The notes beneath the pieces are model-generated. The model made no database searches. It was not told the DNA's origin and saw nothing but the letters and a program-made list of their open reading frames with translations. From Bondarzewia mesenterica (Eukaryota; Basidiomycota; Agaricomycetes; Russulales; Bondarzewiaceae), in assembly GCA_004802705.1 (NCBI GenBank), contig SGPL01000072.1:7682-71681 (forward strand): a stretch of DNA of 64,000 nucleotides, in the 5' to 3' direction. Within the stretch, counting starts at the first letter, position 1. The number at the start of each line of letters is the position of its first letter. This document shows positions 47,668 through 59,180 of this stretch, piece after piece. Both the position numbers and the translations under genes were made by a program.

Positions 47668-49067
47668 ATGCCCGGCATACAAGATCGCACGAACGAGTTC
47701 CGGGCGTGCGTTGAATCCATACGAAACAGGTCGTCGCTCCCCGCGCGGGCGGTGGAGAAGCAGCGGCTATTGCAGCAGGGGAGGGAGAGTCCCAAGAGCG
47801 AATTCTCGCGTACGGCATCCTCCATTGCCAAGGACATCAGCACGACGTCCACGAAGCTTGGGAAGCTGGCCCAATGTGAGTGCCTCGAACAACTGCGCAG
47901 GCGGGCAAGGGCTGAACAGACCGCGGCCGTTCATAGTGGCGAAACGAAAAACCCTTTTCGATGATCGGCCAGTGGAGATTAGTGTATGCATATCTTTTGA
48001 ATTATAGCTGGATCGTGTCACTGAAGTCGAGCCCATGGTGGGTGTTACCTGAATTTGGAACAGGAACTCACCTTCGTGATCAAGCAAGACATCGCGAATA
48101 TAAACAAGCAGATCGCGACCCTTCAAGCGTATACGAAGCAGCAGAAAGCTCACAGTTCTTCCAAGACACCCGAGGGAAAACAGGTGGAAGAACACAATCA
48201 CAATGTGGTTATGTTACTGCAGAATAAGTTGGCAGACACGAGTATGGCTTTCAAGGCTGTCTTGGAGATTCGGACCCAGGTGAGTTGCCGTGCATCCCTG
48301 TATGCGAGTTGTTGCCGATGCCCGGATGTAGAACATGAAAGAATCGAAGGACCGGACAGAACAGTTCATGTATTCTACGGCGTCGGCTACAAACCAGGCG
48401 CCTGCCAGTACGTGCCTTCTTGCACATTGAAACGGTTGCATACTCTGATACTTGACTGTTGCGAATCCATGCAGACTCATACCTTTTCTCAAGTACACAA
48501 CGCCAGGACCCCATGGGCGACGGTTCATCAGGCCGGTACGACGCGAAGGGAAAGGGACGAGCAACGCCCAATGGTGACATGCTCGCTTTGGATCTCGATC
48601 ACGCAGAAGAGGGTGGTATTGGACAAAACGGTGGAGGTGCATTTATGCAGATGCAGCTTGTTGAGCAGCAGGTACGTCTTCGCCGCTCTTTTCAGCGGAC
48701 CACATCCAACTCAACGTTGCATTCTTCCAGGATACCTACATCCAATCTCGTTCGACCGCGATTGAGTCGATAGAGTCTACTATCGCCGAGCTCGGACAGA
48801 TATTCAATCAACTAGCGCATATGGTCGCGGAGCAGCGAGAGACGGTTCAGCGAATTGATGCCGATACTATGGACATCGCTTCGAACGTCGGCGGTGCGCA
48901 GCGGGAGCTGCTCAAATACTATGCTAGCATCTCGAGCAATCGATGGTTGATGTTGAAGGTGTTCGGGGTGCTCATTGTTTTTGTGAGTTCTTCCCGTCCA
49001 CGTCGTACGCCCGCCGTACTAAATCGGGCTGTTCTCGCAGTTCCTCATCTTTATCTTGGTTTCATGA
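47668..49067 (+). CDS. SED5: Syntaxin-5 family Qa-SNARE
   Basis: Mediates ER-Golgi and intra-Golgi vesicle fusion. The start MPGIQDRTNEFRACVESIRN is the conserved SED5 N-terminal peptide (Sly1-binding). Later exons: KRKTLFDDRPVEIS, ELTFVIKQDIANINKQIATL, LQNKLADTSMAFKAVLEIRT, NMKESKDRTEQFMYSTAS, QRQDPMGDGSSGRYDAKGKG. The SNARE motif is RSTAIESIESTIAELGQIFN, then QLAHMVAEQRETVQRID with the zero-layer Gln, and a C-terminal anchor WLMLKVFGVLIVFFLIFILV. The last exon is eight codons, FLIFILVS plus stop. Exons are split by 50-70 nt introns. Confidence 0.93.
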
Positions 49068-49250
49068 CATCTCTCTACACGGCTGGAGCCGCGCTTGTAT
49101 ATGTGTATATACTCTAGGACTTATGCTTTCGGACACTTCATGGCCATCTAGACTGAACATGTAGGATCCATCTTCATCCAAACCGCGAACGTAGGTGAGA
49201 AATTGGAATGACAAGCGGCACAGCACTATGCAATCTCTATTCACGTCCGC

Positions 49251-50448
49251 TCATCCTACAGGTATCGCATTGACACCTGTCCCCAGGGGCTTCGACCTCG
49301 CGCCCCTNGTCTTTTTCTTCACGTGCTTCTTCCCTCCACGGTGCGTCTGACCGTCATCCTCGTCGCCGACAGTCCATGTTCGTTTCATCATGGGTGCATC
49401 GCCTTCGCCAGAAGTAGTCGAGAAACGCTGCGGTCGGTCAGGTTGTACCTGCTCCCCGTTTGATGCAGCCTTCTGCAGCTTCTTTGTCTGGGGAGGGTGT
49501 CAGATATTATCAAAGGACATACAAAAGCTCGTAAGAAAGTCATCTCACCCTTTGCGTTGCAAGCTCCTTGTTCCGCTCCTTCAGCTTCGCTAACCTGTTC
49601 TCGCTCTTTCCTCCTCCGCCCGCCGTAAGCTCAACATTGATTTTCCGACTGTCAAGGGTCGAGTGATGCAGTTTGAGCGCTTGTTGTAAGGAGCTCTTGT
49701 TAGTGAACTCTAAGAAAGCGCATCCCTTGGATTTTGCGACCGTTGTGCCCGCTCGAGTCTGTTTGGATGTTAGGAGGCGGACAACGGGCGGTGGATCTGT
49801 GGGGATAAGGGAAAGCTCAGAATGGGAGCGTAAAAGTGAAGCTAAAAGGATGACAGACCGCAAGTGGAAAAGTGTTCTTCAATGGCCAGTTTTGTAGTCG
49901 TGTACTTTAGGTTTCCTGACAGACGACATGATTGCGTGAAATAAATAAAGGGAAGAGATGTGAAGGGAGCTAGCTGACGCACCGACAAAGAGAATGAACC
50001 TCTGTTTTGAGTTCGATTTAGAGCTTACCTCGTTGCCCTCCTCATCGACATCCCCCGCATCGTCTGTTGCGGCCTTGTCCTTCCGTTTCTTCCTTCTGTT
50101 TTCCCCTTCGCCATCGTGCTCCTTCTTGTCCTCTGCTGCTGGCGCTGCCCGAATGTCGACCCCATCCTCTCCCTCGCCCCTCTTCCTCTTCTTCGCCAGC
50201 CTCTGACCATCTCCCTGACCCTCTGTCTTACGCTCGTGCTTCCTCCCCTTCGCACTCGATCCGGACGCACCAAACGTTTGAACTTTCTGCGCATCGCCCG
50301 CCACTTCAGCCAGATCCTGATCTTCGGGGACAGGAACGTCAAGAATAGATTCATCCTGCTCGATTCCCTTGCCCTTGCCCTTTCGTTCTCGGAAAGCAAG
50401 TGCTTTCTTTTGCTTCTTGGTCAATTTGGAGCTGCTCGCGGATGGCAT
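49251..50448 (-). CDS. NOP6-like RRM ribosome-biogenesis protein
   Basis: Starts MPSASSSKLTKKQKKALAFR and has a long Lys/Glu-rich low-complexity region with nuclear localisation stretches (RLAKKRKRGEGEDG, NRRKKRKDKAA). One RRM follows: RFILFVG (RNP2) joined across an intron to NLKYTTTKLAIEEHF, then SKGCAFLEFTNKSSLQQALK (RNP1) and NVELTAGGGGKSENRLAKLK, the pattern of yeast Nop6, which helps early 40S assembly. The last exon is basic and ends GTGVNAIPVG; one N lies in it at 49309. It overlaps no neighbour; the start faces the KRE9-like gene across 276 bp. Confidence 0.83.
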
Positions 50449-50724
50449 GTGAATCGTGTGAGGGAGCGAGAGGCGAGCCCAGGTAGTGTCAAAAGACGGA
50501 AGAAGATATGACTGACGAAAAAGGAAACTGAGATTCTTGATTTGGAAATCATAATTTGGGACGACCATGTTCAGACCTCAGCCGTCCCAAAAAAAAGATG
50601 ATGTTGGCCAACGTATAAAAGCAGGCGAGGTCCTTCGTTTCTCCCCATCACGCCCCGTTTCACGACCCCGACGACGATACAACTTACTCTATTTCTTACC
50701 CCACAAAAGCTAGTTCTATTCACG
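50449..50724. promoter_or_regulatory. Divergent promoter region, NOP6-like / KRE9-like 1
   Basis: 276 bp between divergent starts. A TATA-like GTATAAAAG at 50622 lies about 100 bp before the KRE9-like ATG, oriented toward it; strong TATA boxes fit a highly induced secreted-protein gene. Confidence 0.55.
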
Positions 50725-51271
50725 ATGCGTGTCGTCCTCGCCATCCTCTCCCTCGTTGCCTCCACCTTCGCCTACCAGATCAACAGGCCCAACGATGAGG
50801 AGGGCTGGAAGTCACACGGTCCTATCAGCATCGCCTGGGACCGCGTCGACACAGACCCAGAGTACTTCACCATCGTTCTCTACAATGACGCACGTAGTTT
50901 CCCCCATCATGCCAGGAATCGGTCTTTGACTTACCGTCTATTGCATATACAGAAACGGCAGACGTTGCAGACACTTGCGCCCCGCGTCGATGGGAAGATG
51001 AAGAAGATCGTCATCTACCCAACTGGTTCTCTCCCCGTTGGCGAGGGCTTCCAGGTCAACTTCGTCAAGGACCCCGATCACGTTCACACCATCCTCGCAC
51101 AGTCGAAACGTTTCAAGATCGAACCCTCCAAGTGAGTATGTAGCCTACAGTTCGTCTGCATGAGTCAGAGCTGATTCGTGCTTTGGCACACACAATAGGG
51201 AACACAACTACAAGCGTCTTCTCGGCTCGCTGCCTGGGGTCGGTGCTCTCGGCAGTCTTGTCCCTGTTTGA
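50725..51271 (+). CDS. KRE9/KNH1-like small secreted protein, copy 1
   Basis: Secreted protein of the Ser-Thr-rich/KRE9 N-terminal family (PF10342-like) common in Agaricomycetes. Signal peptide MRVVLAILSLVASTFA, then YQINRPNDEEGWKSHGPISI and WDRVDTDPEYFTIVLYND; after the intron, IVIYPTGSLPVGEGFQVNFV and TILAQSKRFKIEP. The intron at the position shared with copy 2 (54388-55023) would be 50890-50952, phase 0, 63 nt, with a GC donor (GCACGT). It is a multiple of three without a stop, so retention would also be readable. A last exon reads LLGSLPGVGALGSLVPV, a hydrophobic tail that may be a GPI signal. Role in wall glucan is inferred from the family. Confidence 0.78.
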
Positions 51272-51711
51272 GTCATGCATCACTCCGGTCTTCTGGGTAG
51301 TCGGGGAGATGATACTATATAGGAAAACAAAGCATGCACAATCTATACAATCGAAAGCTTATGATATTCAATGGTGGAGCTGTGCGATTGTGCCCGGGAT
51401 ATCTGGTATATTCAAGCCGCGGCAAATCGAACAGTATGCATGAAGATCTGATGCATTGGAAACATATACAGATTTAAATACAGTGCGTGAAACGAAGGCC
51501 GTGGCATAGTTAGGAAGATACGACGACAAACCCTACCTTGCTGCTCCTAACCCAATTCAAGGGTTGTATTACCTGACCCGGTCCCATATTGCTGGAACAC
51601 ATCTCGACTTGTACATTCACATCTCACTCGCATATCTGATACAATGATGCATTGAGGATAAAGACAAAGAAACGATCCAGACTGATGCGGAAGCTCCTCA
51701 GACGAACCCGT
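51272..51711. other. Convergent 3' intergenic region
   Basis: 440 bp between convergent stops. Nothing beyond A/T-rich 3' flanking sequence is seen. Confidence 0.6.
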
Positions 51712-52812
51712 TCACCCCTGCCAGACGGCGGGCCCGGGGATGGTGTAGTTCGTCTCAGTCTGGTGGGAGTAGATGTCAATGTTGACACCGGGTTGAGACC
51801 TGTTTTCGGTAACACATGGTGGGTGCTAGTGAGTAGCGAGGTTTAGCTGTGGAAGCACAAGCGAACGCACATCGAGTAGGCACCGGGGAACGTGACGAGG
51901 TAGCTTGCAGACGGGGTCGCGCTGCCGCTGCCGGTGATGACGAGCTGGGCGCACTCGGGGTAGAACTGGGGTTGGTTAGAGGTGTGTATGGCGAGGAGCT
52001 CGTGGCGAATCATGTAGTTTCCAGGGGCGAGCTCGCTCGGAATCGTGGAAGTCCAGGAGTTGTTGTTGGCGACGAGCTCACCCATGCCCCAGGTGCCGGT
52101 CGTGAGCGTCCCGGAAATTAGGCCGGCTTCGTCAATTTTGAACTGTAGGAGTAGAGGGGTGGGGGAGGGAAGTTAGAAATGGAATGGATTTGGATTCGGA
52201 GCCGAGTCGGGTGTAGGAGGAAGACGGAACGCGTACCCATTCCAGGATGGAGGTGGTCGCGGACGAGCAGCTACCGCCGCAGTTGGCCATGTAGACCATG
52301 ACAGGGCCGATGGTGTGGGGCCATTGGCTGAGGTGATTATCAGCATTTGTGAGAGCTATCGTTTATTTTATAATGGAGAAGAAGAAGGATACGTACTTCC
52401 AGTACGCGGTCACGGAAGAACCAGCCGCGACGGTGGCGGAGAGTTGTCCGGTGCCGAGAGAGGCGCCGTCGATGTTGCAGGAGAGGGAGCTGTCGGTCGG
52501 GTCGGTGATGGGATTGTAAGTGTCCCATTCACGCTGGATGCTGGATTGGCCGACGGGGGTGTTGTATGCGAGGAAGCTGTTGTGAGTGAGGGGTCGAAGT
52601 GGTGAGTGCACGGGCGGGAGATGGAAGGAAGGAGGAGGGGGGAAGTTTACCCATTGTAGTATTTGCCTGCGAGGCTGTAGGCGAGGACACCACCGTGGGC
52701 TGCGACCTGCCAAACATTGAGAGATCTGTGGGTAGTCTGGAGCAGGTCCTGGTCAGGTACTTACTTGGGTGGCCCCGAAGGAAAGCGCGGTCAAAAGAGC
52801 AGCGGCGAACAT
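51712..52812 (-). CDS. AA9 lytic polysaccharide monooxygenase
   Basis: Secreted copper enzyme that oxidatively cleaves cellulose or related glucans. Signal peptide MFAAALLTALSFGATQVAA is cut before His20, giving mature HGGVLAYSLAGKYYNG; His1 is half of the copper brace. The second brace His is in QWPHTIGPVMVYMANCGG. Other landmarks: NTPVGQSSIQREWDTYNPI, SWTSTIPSELAPGNYMIRHE, LLAIHTSNQPQFYPECAQLV with the conserved Gln and Tyr/Phe near the axial site, and the C-terminus NYTIPGPAVWQG. No CBM1. Five or so exons; the first junction falls inside the signal peptide. Its presence fits a wood- or litter-degrading fungus. Confidence 0.95.
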
Positions 52813-54387
52813 CTCGTAGTACGGCTGCAGTTGAAGTGGATGACGAGGGAACCCCCCTTGTGATCCTCAGCTCTTTTATACCTTCCAGGGTCGCCAGGGA
52901 CAAGCAGCGGTTGCATGCTAATTTCGTGATGACTTGGTGGCGCCGGCGGGCTCGATGTGTATGGGTAAATATGGGTAGAACTTCGGGTTGGTGGATCAAA
53001 ATCTCTTGTCCAGATGACTGAGGTGGCGGGAGAACTCGCGGATATGGATAGCAGTAACCCTCGTTGCGCAGAGGCAGACGCTCCGGGTCGAGGATCCGCG
53101 CATCTGAGTGGGCTGATCAGAGGTGAGAGACCGTCACGCGATGCCTTCTGCTGGTCTCCCAACTCGAGAGTCCTGGTCCGTTGGAGAATTGACGACGGTT
53201 CTCGTCGCTTAGAGGCGGAGAAATAGAGTGTCGATTCGGGGCCGCCGATGCAGATACTTTACAGTCGCCATGTCACGCTGCATTCATCCATGTGGCAAAA
53301 TTGCTGTATTTTTCAGTTCATGAGAATAGAAATGTCGACAGAATCGGCATCATCTGCCCCGACGTCGAGACAATGAACCTCAGAGACTGCCTGGCAGTGC
53401 ACACATCGTTGGATGTCTAAGATCCTCGGGTGAATGAACTTAAGTATAGCACTGTGAAATGACCGATATTCGCCTACCGATAGGCAAAGAACGAGCAGCA
53501 CGCCGGCGGCGGGTGAGAACAGAGTTAGACAGCCGTGTGGGGCACAAAGTCCAATCGGATATTCGATGGAGAAAAAACATTAAGACACACCCACATGACT
53601 TGACGAAAGGATCCGGAGGCCAAGGCTTTTTGACGCTATGACGAGTGGGGGAGTAATGCTCAAATCAAATAATCGGGAGAAGATGGGGAACAGTGGATAC
53701 AACAAATCCCCTGACCTTGGCAACACTAGAGTGCAGAGTGAAATGGGGAATGCGATACCTTTGGAAGTTTCATTACAGCTGAATCAACCTCTAGGTATGG
53801 AAGGGCCACCTTCTAATTGGTGTTAATTTAAAGTGCTGAACAAGTTAGTCTAACGTTCAAACGACTCAAACTTTGTTAGGAAGTGACCTGAAGTGACTCA
53901 GCGGAGGAGAACCCTGATCCTAACCCGAAATTCAGGTTCTCTCTTTTGCTTCCGCCCACTTCCCCCGTCTTATGGCGAAGCCCCGCCTTGAGACGACGAT
54001 TCAACTTGAGCCCCAAAATGACTGCTGTCTTCTGGATCCACCGTGTAAACAGCGCATCCGTGACGAAGCTGACTTCTGCAGCTTTGCAGATGAAAGACAG
54101 TGAAAGTGCATACACTAGCTCACTTTGGCAAACTTGACGAGTTCATGTAGACTATGATGTCAAGCATCAGTCCCCCTTGCCACTTCGTCTATGTTGCGTG
54201 CATCAGAAGGAGGGAAGACGGAAAAGGCAAGGTTGTAGCTGTTTTGGGCTCTTTCTGTTCGATCCCCATCCCGCCGATGTTGAGGTTGAGGACGGCAACA
54301 TCGGGAGTACTTAAAGACACTCATCCCCATTTTCGTCCTTCACGCCAGCAAGTCTAACTTCACACCTATCCTCCATCTCTAGCCAAC
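52813..54387. other. Long intergenic region, about 1.6 kb
   Basis: Between the divergent LPMO (minus) and KRE9-like copy 2 (plus). The first about 60 bp hold the LPMO 5' UTR, with CTCTTTTATACC-like sequence near 52870 (a possible TATA box for the LPMO in the minus direction, GGTATAAAAG). The rest has no conserved coding signal. Long promoters are usual for regulated carbohydrate-active genes. Confidence 0.55.
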
Positions 54388-55023
54388 ATGTATGCCCTCT
54401 TGACCATCCTCTCCCTCGCCTCTACTGGCTTAGCCTACCAAATCACCTACCCTGGCCCGGGCGTCCACTGGTCATGCACAGGACCGAACCCCATCACCTG
54501 GAATGGCTTAGCTACCGACCCAACCTCGTTCGCCGTGGTCCTCGTCAACGACGTTTGTCTCTTTCTAAAACTCTCCCTCCTGATCTCTTTTCAACAGTAA
54601 TATATGCAGAAATACGGAACCGCCGACGTATGCGCGCCCCTCCTCTACGGCTACACAGGTCAGGGCGCTATCTACCCGCCCTATGGCCGCGCGCAGTTCA
54701 TCCCGGGGGACGGTTACCATCTCAACATCGTTCAGGACTATTCTCACCCTGAGATCATCCTTGCCCAGTCGGCCATGTTCTCGATCGACCAGTGCAACGC
54801 TTACCCTCCCCCTGTGCACCAACCCTCTGCTCATCCGCCGCCGCCGCCGCCGCCGCCCCCTCCGCCTGCTTTCTCTGCCCTTCCACATATACCGTGCGTC
54901 TTTCTTATCAGTTTTTCGTCTGTGTCTTACACGCTGAGATTTTTTTTTTTTTGCTCAAACAGACCTCAAATTCCTGAACCAAGCCAGTTGATGCATGAAC
55001 TTGGTGACGCTGTCGCCCGATAG
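54388..55023 (+). CDS. KRE9/KNH1-like small secreted protein, copy 2, with poly-Pro tail
   Basis: Same family as 50725-51271. Signal peptide MYALLTILSLASTGLA, then YQITYPGPGVHWSCTGPNPI and WNGLATDPTSFAVVLVND; an intron (GTTTGT donor, phase 0) leads to KYGTADVCAPLLYGYTGQ and FIPGDGYHLNIVQDYSHPEI, ILAQSAMFSI. A poly-proline stretch of about 11 residues follows, coded partly by a CCG microsatellite, then after a second intron PQIPEPSQLMHELGDAVAR. Unlike many family members it has Cys residues (WSC, DVC, DQC) and no obvious GPI tail. Probably wall-associated or extracellular. Confidence 0.8.
54835..54855 (+). repeat. (CCG)7 microsatellite coding poly-proline
   Basis: Seven perfect CCG triplets in frame in KRE9-like copy 2, followed by imperfect C-rich triplets, giving about 11 prolines. 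Triplet arrays like this usually vary in length between strains. Confidence 0.85.
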
Positions 55024-55450
55024 ATGATTGCGCGAAATGTCAGTTTGAGGCAACTGGGCCATGAACTGGCTTGAGCACCATACATGGACATATTACATCT
55101 TTCCTACCTTTGATGTACACACCGTAATGTATTTTTATCACAGATTCTACTTCCAATATTGGACATTGGGTTGCGTTGCTCGGCGATGTCACTCTCTTGG
55201 GGTCTTGAGGATTTGGGGGTTACAAGAAGCCTCGTGCGCAACTCGTGTACAAGAAGAATCTGAATGCAACAAGATCATACTCGAGAGCCCGCGGTGTCAG
55301 TGTACGTGATACATGAAAAAAGAAAATGCCGAATAATACAATGCTAGAGATGCGATCACGATATGCAACAAGATGGGAACGAAACTCACCCTTCGCGACC
55401 CCACGAATTTGTGTAGATATCCAAAGGGTCGCGACCCGGTGAAAAAATGA
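55024..55450. other. Convergent 3' intergenic region
   Basis: About 430 bp between convergent stops. No gene or repeat seen. Confidence 0.6.
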
Positions 55451-56980
55451 TTAGCTGAGACTCAATCCCCCAACGGCGTCCCCAGCACCGTCGATCTCCT
55501 TTTCCTCACCTTCGGGCCGTCTCCTGCTGAGATTCAGGGGCCGCGTGATGGGACTTGCGAGACTCATCGACGAGCGCATTGTCGGGCTGGACGCGACGCT
55601 CATGGGTCTTTCGAGGCGCGAGAGCCCGTTCATGGTGGGCGACGAAGTGACGGATGGGCCGGCGGAGACGGGGATGGGAATAGGGCCGCGGGAGGACGAG
55701 GCTGAGGTGCGGGGTATATAGATGGGCGAGAGGGAGGAGTGGGTTTCGCGCAGGAGAGAGACGGAGGGGGAGACTGCGCGACGTTTTGATGCTGTTGGGT
55801 ATGGGTCGAAGCGGTCGTCGTCTGGCACGGAAAAGTCAAAAAGAAAGGAAGAGTTTAGGCGGTCCATGAATTAATACGGGATGGAAGAGGGATGCATACA
55901 TTTGCGTTTGTTCGTGCGGACTGCGGACGCTGTTGGAGGTGGTGTGTACCGCCATTGATGAGCTGCTGGAGTAGAGATTGACGGTGAGCCGAATGTCGAT
56001 GAGGGCTGACCGCGATAAGATATCATAAGTCTGAAGAACTGATGTGCAGGAATATTGCATGTGCTCACCACATCCACATCCATGGCCGTGATACCGCCCG
56101 GGCTGTCAATAGTGGCATCGTCTCCATTCACGCTGCCATTCACACTCTGCGGCGCCGGAGTGCGAGGTTTGCTGATACTGATGGGTTCACTAGTTGGAGG
56201 AGCGAACGCGAAAGTGAAATCCCCATCGTCGCCGTCGTCGCTCGGCGTCTCTTCTCTCTGCGATTCGTCTCCCACCTCTTCGGGATAACGGCCGCGATCG
56301 GAAGGTGCGCGCGGCGTGCGGGGCTGCATGGGGAGCTCGGAGAAGGAAGCGACGAGGCGTTGGAATTGAGCCTCTGACTTGACTTCGTTTTCATTCGCGC
56401 GGGATTCTGTGACGAGATCGAGGATGCGCGGGAGCTTGGGTTGCTGGAAAGGTGTGTGAACAGAGCTGACAGGTGCGAGCGGGGACGGGAATTTACGTAC
56501 GGGATGGGAGAGACGACGGACTGGGGGCGGACGCTCTGGTGGCTCGCTCATCGCGTCCATGCTCTGCGAGGAGGAATTGCGCGGGGGCGTCCGTGGATGA
56601 CTGGTCTTCATCATGTTGCCATCGCTGTCGTTCTCGGTATCTTTCTCGCTCCGCGAGCCCGGCAAGGGCGGCGTGGTATTTTCTGAGCTGGACGGCGAAC
56701 TGTCGGTCCACATGCGGTCCTTGTCACGCTCGTTGGCGGTGCCTTCGACGTTGGATCGCGTCAGGGGATACGTAAAGGATGTCGTGAGCGGGCTGCTGAG
56801 TCGAGAATCTGAGTTATGCTTGGGAGCGAGCACGCTGGGACGGCGGAAACGGAAGAGGAGCGGGTTAAATTCGTCGATGGATTGGATTGAGGTACTAGAT
56901 AAGGGAGACGAGGAAGATGGAAGGGCAAAGTCGGATGATGTTGCAGGGAGAAAGGGTCTGTTCGATGTTTTGTTGGGCAT
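55451..56980 (-). CDS. Disordered Ser/Pro-rich protein, probably nuclear, unknown function
   Basis: First exon from ATG 56980 (MPNKTSNRPFLPATSSDFAL) to about 56067, ending ITAMDVDV. A second exon holds STPAAHQWRYTPPPTASAVR; a third begins YDDRFDPYPTASKRRAVSPS and ends VGGLSLS. About 470 residues. Best-conserved-looking parts: FNPLLFRFRRPSVLAPK, PKLPRILDLVTESRANENEV and KSEAQFQRLVASFSELPMQP. TNKRKYDD and SKRRAVSP resemble nuclear localisation signals with CDK-type SP sites. The overall style recalls fungal cell-cycle transcriptional regulators, but I cannot identify a family motif. A longer start without ATG upstream (LELKRSIF) was not used. Confidence 0.75.
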
Positions 56981-58411
56981 GGCTTGAGCCGCGAGTTGAT
57001 CATGAAGGTGGGAGTCTCTTGAGGGAGAGGGCAACGGATGCTGGTGCCAGGCTCCGATATTGAATATTGAGCGCTTGAGCTCCAATATAATATTGCCCTT
57101 TTCGACAACTATACCCGCAGCATCTCAATGCGTCTCAGTGCAGGATCTCCTTGGAATTGAACAGTTCTCATGTATCTTTAGAGTCGCACGCCCTGGGTCA
57201 TCTGCCGGCTGAGTACTGCCTCTTGCCTAGAAACATTATTCTGCCTCCTCTTGCGCGAACAGGCATCTGTCCTCTATGTAAGTACTCAAATTTTCCTACG
57301 TTTCTCTAATCTTGAGCTAGCCGCTCATTGCAAGGCATTTCTTCATCGTGTCATCTTATAATCAGGAGACGGGGATGCGTTGAACATTTGAACCCTGACT
57401 GTCGGATCTCCATTTGCTCTATTAATATTCCATCATGCATATGCTGGACTTCCACTTGATGCAGCACTGTCAAGCGTGTTTGCTAACGTTGAAAGGTATG
57501 TTCTTTACGGTCGACATTTCGGCGTGACTTGACGCTCGGTGATTTGACACGGCCCACGTCGACGACTCTATCCCCGTCGGGATGTTCATCGTCTACAGTG
57601 TCATCCAAAAATCAACGGTAAAATTTCAGAGGTTTGTATGACCGTTCGGTCAACAGACGGGGATCTTCACGTCGTCACTTCTATCCAAGTCTCTGGAACT
57701 TTATGCTGCTAAACGTTCTCGCGACTGACAGTCTTAGGAACTTCACATGATGCTGCCATCAACCTGTCTTTTTCGCTTCATCTGCACCCGGTTGGTGACT
57801 TACCTTTTCACCGTCAGAGCCTTCCAATGGCGCTGGGTCAGTTCCGCGTCGCATACCAGCATGTAATTTGTCGTGTACTCACCGGTTTTTTTTAATCATT
57901 TGCAGATCCGACTCCTGTCTTCCGTTCTTCCCTGGAGGCTCACCTGTAACCATATGCTTCCCTACCTTCGGTATTGCCTTACCCTACTCACATCTCGTCA
58001 GCACATTCGCTGAATGATTCAGACATCTTCAATCCAATTGCATCGTCTGGTTTTCCCCAAGTGCAGTCGATGTTTCGAACTCCACTTTCGGGACGTTTCA
58101 TCTCCATGAGGCGCACCACGTCCGTGTGATTTCTCGATATCCTGGTTGCTCAGCGACGAGGCAACCATGCGTAATGCAGCCCTTGAAGAACGATTTGCTT
58201 GTTCAGCCCATTTGGCAGGCTCCGGGTGCAGTTGTGGTTTACATTCCTGCTTGATCATCGTAAGCATCACAGCCTGACAAGTAAAGACACTTCGATGTGA
58301 TTCGTGTGTAAGAGCATTAGTAACAACCTTCGCTGCAACTATGATACATTTACAATCTTCTCCCAATCTCCACGATGGATGTTGGAGATGAATAACACTG
58401 AATAAAAAGTA
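56981..58411. other. Intergenic, about 1.4 kb, no gene seen
   Basis: Includes the promoter of the disordered-protein gene next to 56980 and the 3' flank of MGST3. A minus-strand frame at 58366-58019 has no recognisable content. C/T-rich, low-complexity stretches at 57250-57960. Nothing supported. Confidence 0.55.
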
Positions 58412-59180
58412 TCACACGCCAGCCTTGACGAGGTCATACACGGCCTTTCCTGAGGAGGCGACCAAGGCTGTCCGGAATGTCAGTTGCAGAACTGGATGCA
58501 ATCACATATTCGCTCACCGATTAAGGCAAAGCTACCAAATCCACCGCGCTGACGCTGATTATGTCCAGAAAGTGATTATTAGCATGTTCCCATGTCTCAC
58601 ACGTCGTGCGTACCTTTTTGGTGTCACCAGTAGCATAGCCTAAGGTGTAGAAGACGCGAGAGAACGCCCAGATACCACAAGCGGCCGCAGCGAACTTGGG
58701 GTATTTCAGAGACGTGATAAGCGTCCTAAAGCTCTGTGAGTGTTCAGTAAAGGGAAGAAAGCAGTGGAAGCTAACGTAGTCAAGATGACAGGCATGTTTT
58801 CCAGGGTATTCTGGTGTGCACCTTCACCAGACGACATCAGTACGCGGGAGGAACAGAAAGTACAGGATGACTCACGTTGCTTGCAGTTGAACTTCAATGC
58901 CTCTGTGGAGGCTTCCTGCTCAGCCTTATCCGCATACACTGAAAAAAAAGAGTTAGGAAGACGGTGGTAACAAGCTAGTGAGAGAACTTACTTTGTGGGT
59001 ACAGGATTTTAGCAGCCTTCCTGCCTCTCCCGACGAGGATTGTCTGCCAGGCCAAGAGAACCGTCGTGGAGAGCAGGGCTGCTGCGACATAGGACGTTCT
59101 GTGAAGGGCACAACATGAGTGGTCGTGCTAGAAAAGGAAGAAGCTAGCACTTGCCCTTCTGGGACGGTGATGGTGCTCAT
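58412..59180 (-). CDS. MGST3: MAPEG family, microsomal glutathione S-transferase 3-like
   Basis: Integral membrane enzyme of the ER or mitochondrial outer membrane that conjugates or reduces lipid peroxides with glutathione. MSTITVPEG is joined by a GC-AG intron to TSYVAAALLSTTVLLAWQTI, LVGRGRKAAKILYPQ, YADKAEQEASTEALKFNCKQ, HQNTLENMPVILTTL, LKYPKFAAAACGIWAFSRVF, YTLGYATGDTKK, and the end SGKAVYDLVKAGV. Asn in HQNTLE, Arg in SRVF and the YxxGY pattern are the family's active-site marks. Intron 1 is 59154-59099 (56 nt), donor GG|GCAAGT; no GT donor keeps the frame. About six exons and four helices. Confidence 0.9.
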
